Shown: piece after piece, positions 6,753 through 8,662 of the stretch
Numbering within the stretch: the first letter of the stretch is position 1
How the letters are laid out: the number at the start of each line of letters is the position of its first letter
Source: Gemmatimonas sp. UBA2094
GTDB taxonomy: Bacteria > Gemmatimonadota > Gemmatimonadetes > Gemmatimonadales > Gemmatimonadaceae
Reading direction: 5' to 3'
Assembly: GCA_002331565.1 (NCBI GenBank)
Contig: DCZC01000158.1
Coordinates: forward strand, 30,195 to 38,856
DNA: 8,662 nt
Notes under the pieces: model-generated
Database searches by the model: none
Seen by the model: the letters and a program-made list of their open reading frames with translations, nothing else
Told to the model about the DNA's origin: nothing
Made by a program: the position numbers and the translations under genes

Positions 6753-6770
6753 TGGACCAGCCGCGGTCCA
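6753..6770 (-). other. Inverted repeat in the leader of the S41 gene
   Basis: TGGACC (6753-6758) and GGTCCA (6765-6770) form a perfect 6-bp dyad with a 6-nt loop, 11 nt upstream of the S41 ATG at 6741. In mRNA it could hide the ribosome-binding region, or it could be a repressor site. The short length makes chance possible. Confidence 0.35.
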
Positions 6771-6819
6771 GACCAAATGCGCGCCCCGTCCCCAAAATCG
6801 GAGTACCCGATCCCCAACG

Positions 6820-6867
6820 CCCGAACTCACGACCCGTAACTCAACGGTTTCGGGTCGTGAGTTCGGG
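6820..6867. repeat. Perfect 17-bp inverted repeat with 14-nt loop in the intergenic gap
   Basis: CCCGAACTCACGACCCG (6820-6836) is exactly reverse-complemented at 6851-6867. Outer segments 6807-6815 and 6872-6880 can extend the stem with one wobble and one mismatch. The loop repeats AACTCA (6838-6843), which could pair with TGAGTT (6858-6863) in an alternative fold. A smaller dyad, CGGTC/GACCG (6878-6890), lies next to the hypothetical's stop codon. Neither strand has a T-run after the stem, so this is not a standard intrinsic terminator. It may be a dispersed palindromic repeat, a factor-binding site or an RNA processing and stability element. It occupies most of the gap between the hypothetical and the S41 gene; nothing else is recognised there. 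Confidence 0.75.
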
Positions 6868-6895
6868 ATTTGAGGGTCGGTCCGCGACCGCCAGG

Positions 6896-7375
6896 TTACC
6901 CCGCCAGCGCCGCCGCCACCTGCCCCGCGAGCACCGCCAGCGACGGCGAATGCTGCAGTGCATCGGCGTAGAGCCGCTGGAACGCGTCGCCCTCCGGATC
7001 GGCGCGCAGGAGCGCCCGGGCGCGGTCGAACAACGACTGTGCTTCGTCCCGCCCGAGTGGCGACTTCTTGTCGGACATGCGCTCGTCGATGAGCAGCACC
7101 ATCTGCGCCATGGGGTGCAGCCAGTCGAACCACGGGTCGTTGATGACGAGTTGCAGGAACTCCGTGTTGTTCGGGATGCGTCCGCGTGCCTTCTCGAAGC
7201 GCACCCGCTCGGCTTCGAGCAGGGCGCGGTGGACTCTGAGCAGGAGGCTCCGGGCCGCTTCGAGACGCTGCAGCAGCGCCGGCGGGGCGGGCGGCAGTGC
7301 TACCGGGAGCGAACCGGCCGACGCGTCGGTGTCGGACGGGGTCCCGTTGCCCGCATTGGGGGTTGGGTCGGTCAT
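6896..7375 (-). CDS. Conserved-looking hypothetical alpha-helical protein
   Basis: I do not recognise a named family. The 159-residue product begins with a low-complexity Pro/Ala/Gly/Thr-rich stretch (1-34). A charged, predicted-helical body follows: Leu/Ala/Arg-rich at about 35-65, then G-R-I-P-N-N-T-E-F-L-Q-L-V (65-77) and a Trp-rich D-P-W-F-D-W-L-H-P (80-88). Helices continue to the C-terminus. The ordered hydrophobic and Trp pattern looks like a real conserved domain, not chance. There is no signal peptide or membrane segment, so it should be cytosolic. The ATG at 7373-7375 has a GGAAG-like site about 9 nt upstream. The gene is divergent from the S9 peptidase and is separated from the S41 gene by a 154-nt gap containing a large inverted repeat, so it is probably transcribed on its own. 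No function is proposed. Confidence 0.7.
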   Translation of the reverse strand: MTDPTPNAGNGTPSDTDASAGSLPVALPPAPPALLQRLEAARSLLLRVHRALLEAERVRFEKARGRIPNNTEFLQLVINDPWFDWLHPMAQMVLLIDERMSDKKSPLGRDEAQSLFDRARALLRADPEGDAFQRLYADALQHSPSLAVLAGQVAAALAG

Positions 7376-7571
7376 GAAAGCGGTCTTCCGTCAAAATCGA
7401 GAGGACAGCGCGCGCGCAACGCTGTAACGTATCCCTGGGACCAAGCGCGGCGGAGCACCCTCGCCGCGGCGACTCCCAAGCGTTTTCGGTCGCCGCTGCG
7501 TTGTGTTGCGGGGGCGGGCGATCACGTCGCGCACCCCGGTTTCTCCCCCCACCGTAGCGAGGCCGAACTCC
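7376..7571. promoter_or_regulatory. Divergent intergenic region expected to hold both promoters
   Basis: These 196 nt separate the minus-strand hypothetical from the plus-strand S9 gene, so both promoters should lie here. No convincing -35/-10 pair could be picked out on either strand. One 6-bp dyad, ACAGCG (7405-7410) and CGCTGT (7420-7425), could be an operator but is weak. Confidence 0.4.
7557..7562 (+). promoter_or_regulatory. Ribosome-binding site deciding the GTG start of the S9 peptidase
   Basis: GCGAGG is followed by 9 nt and then GTG at 7572. The frame stays open upstream (GTG 7503, TTG 7506), but only the 7572 start combines a Shine-Dalgarno match with a normal signal-peptide N-terminus. 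Confidence 0.55.
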
Positions 7572-8662
7572 GTGCCGAAGTCCTCCTCCGATTCGCTGCG
7601 CGCGCTGGCATTGACCGGCCTGCTCGCGCTCCCCTTCGCGGCGCCGCTGCCGCTTGCGGCCCAGAACCAGGTGGCACCCACCACCGGCGCCGGCCCCCTC
7701 CCCGGAAGCAAGGGCGAACTGCTCGCCGACGAAGGCTACGTGACGCCGCCCGAGGCGATCGCGAAGCTCGTCACCGCACCGCGCGACAGGACCGTGAGCT
7801 TCACCAACCCGAGCCCTGGCGCGCGCCAGTACTTCATGCGGCCGCTCAGTGATGGGCTGCCGCAGCTCAAGTACGTGGGGAAGGCGCACCACAACCTGGG
7901 CGGTTTCCAGGTGGACCAGCTCGGCAATCGCGAGCGCGCGCTTACCATGCGCAGCAGCGTGGGCTTCGAGGTTACCGAGTGGAGCACCGGCAAGAAGGTC
8001 ACGGTGAGCGCTCCGACGGGTGCCCGCGTGGCTGCGCCGGCGTGGTCGCCGGACGGCAAGGAAATCGCCTTCTTCGCACTCTACGACGACGCGACGCAGC
8101 TGTGGGTGGCCGATGCGGCCACGGGCAAAGCGCGCGCCGTCTCGCCGCGCACGGTGCTCGCCACGGGTGTCACGGCACCCGAGTGGACCGCCGACGGCCA
8201 ATCGCTGCTCACGGTGCTCGTGCCTGATGGACGCGGCCCCGAGCCCAAGGAGCCGGTGCTCGCGACCGGTCCGATGGTGCGCATGAACGAAGGCGGCAAG
8301 CTCAAGACGCGAACATATGCCGACCTCGTGATGACGCCCTTCGAAAAGGAGCTCGTGGCGTACCACATGAACGGTCAGCTGGCGGTCGTGAACACCAAGA
8401 CGCGCGCCGTGAAGAAGATCGGCGCACCGGGATACATCCGCGGCATCGACGCCTCGCCCGACGGCCAGTACTTCAAGGTCACGTTCGTGGAGAAGCCGTT
8501 CTCGTACGTCCTGCAGGTGAACGAGTACGGCACGCGCGACGTGGTGCTCGATGCCGCCGGCGCCGTGGTGCGTGAGGTGGCGAAGCGCCCCATGCGCACG
8601 GGCGACGATCCGGCCGACGGCCCTGCGCGGGGGCGCGCCACGGTGGACACCAGCAAGCGTGA
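7572..8662 (+). CDS. Secreted S9 family peptidase, glutamyl-endopeptidase-like (3' end outside window)
   Basis: This is the N-terminal 363 residues of a prolyl-oligopeptidase-clan peptidase. It most resembles the glutamyl-endopeptidase branch (plant chloroplast GEP and bacterial relatives), which cleaves peptides with an alpha/beta-hydrolase domain gated by a beta-propeller. A signal peptide is visible: K3 and R10, a Leu/Ala-rich core at about 11-24, and probable cleavage at L-A-A before Q31. The family's opening segment follows, Y-V-T-P-P-E-A-I-A-K-L-V (56-67). Propeller blade motifs follow, such as P-A-W-S-P-D-G-K (156-163). R-T-Y-A-D-L-V (247-253) and later P-F-S-Y-V-L-Q-V match conserved GEP positions. 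The Ser-Asp-His catalytic domain would lie beyond the right edge, so activity cannot be assessed. The GTG start is chosen from the ribosome-binding site and signal peptide. It is expected to act in the periplasm on peptides. Confidence 0.88.
   Translation, partial: MPKSSSDSLRALALTGLLALPFAAPLPLAAQNQVAPTTGAGPLPGSKGELLADEGYVTPPEAIAKLVTAPRDRTVSFTNPSPGARQYFMRPLSDGLPQLKYVGKAHHNLGGFQVDQLGNRERALTMRSSVGFEVTEWSTGKKVTVSAPTGARVAAPAWSPDGKEIAFFALYDDATQLWVADAATGKARAVSPRTVLATGVTAPEWTADGQSLLTVLVPDGRGPEPKEPVLATGPMVRMNEGGKLKTRTYADLVMTPFEKELVAYHMNGQLAVVNTKTRAVKKIGAPGYIRGIDASPDGQYFKVTFVEKPFSYVLQVNEYGTRDVVLDAAGAVVREVAKRPMRTGDDPADGPARGRATVDTSKR

Noticed and set aside
6820..6867. Calling the 17-bp inverted repeat a Rho-independent terminator
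   Set aside because: No run of T follows the stem on either strand. It is recorded as a repeat instead.
4304..6873. Long plus-strand open frames of about 414 and 442 codons opposite the FAD oxidoreductase and S41 genes
   Set aside because: Low-complexity Arg/His/Ala-rich products with no domain. The opposite strand carries clear flavoenzyme and peptidase motifs with coupled starts.
7405..7425. ACAGCG/CGCTGT dyad as an operator
   Set aside because: Only 6 bp in a CG-alternating stretch and no promoter to anchor it. It is mentioned under the intergenic region only.
6225..8366. A 713-codon open frame on the minus strand across the S9, hypothetical and S41 genes
   Set aside because: It is antisense to the S9 gene and out of frame with the hypothetical and S41 genes. 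The product is Arg/Ala/Gly-rich with no motif, whereas the other frames encode recognisable domains. Long shadow frames are normal in GC-rich DNA.
1..8662. CRISPR array, tRNA/rRNA, IS element or phage gene
   Set aside because: No regularly spaced repeats, no transposase or integrase motifs, no tRNA-like cloverleaf seen; nearly all of the sequence is explained by metabolic and peptidase genes.

Overview
The window is GC-rich DNA that is almost entirely coding and shows no mobile-element, tRNA, rRNA or CRISPR signatures. The gene types point to a Gram-negative aerobic heterotroph. They include Tat-exported sugar-oxidation proteins, an S9 glutamyl-peptidase-like enzyme, an S41 protease and GTG starts. 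The protein style fits Gemmatimonadota best. That assignment is an inference from protein resemblance and base composition, not a search result.

Layout from right to left. At 7572-8662 (+) is the N-terminal part of a secreted S9 (prolyl-oligopeptidase clan) peptidase, running off the right edge. It diverges from a small conserved-looking hypothetical at 6896-7375 (-). Between that gene and the next lies a 154-bp gap (6742-6895) with a perfect 17-bp inverted repeat. Seven minus-strand genes then follow in close succession: S41 peptidase (5596-6741), FAD-dependent DAO-family oxidoreductase (4460-5599, 4-nt overlap), SSAT-like GNAT acetyltransferase (3868-4380, after 79 nt), Tat-exported sugar-phosphate-isomerase-like TIM-barrel protein (3015-3875, 8-nt overlap), GMC flavoprotein dehydrogenase (1193-2980, after 34 nt), Tat-exported gluconate-2-dehydrogenase subunit-3-like protein (513-1193, 1-nt overlap), and an argininosuccinate-lyase-family protein (1-491, after 21 nt) that runs off the left edge.

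The best-supported functional unit is GMC flavoprotein plus subunit 3. The flavoprotein has the FAD fold, the catalytic His/Asn, and a C-x5-C-x3-C motif matching the 3Fe-4S site of bacterial FAD-glucose dehydrogenase. It has no signal peptide, while its small partner has a twin-arginine signal. The pair is therefore expected to be exported as a folded complex and to oxidise a sugar or glycoside in the periplasm. The adjacent Tat-exported TIM-barrel protein suggests that the oxidised (for example 3-keto) sugar is processed there as well. No cytochrome c subunit lies in the window.

The most unusual item is the argininosuccinate-lyase-family protein. It carries what reads as a complete Sec signal peptide directly before the normal ArgH N-terminus, so it may be a periplasmic member of a normally cytosolic family. 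A second possible theme is amine metabolism, from the SSAT-like acetyltransferase next to the PuuB/OrdL-type oxidoreductase.
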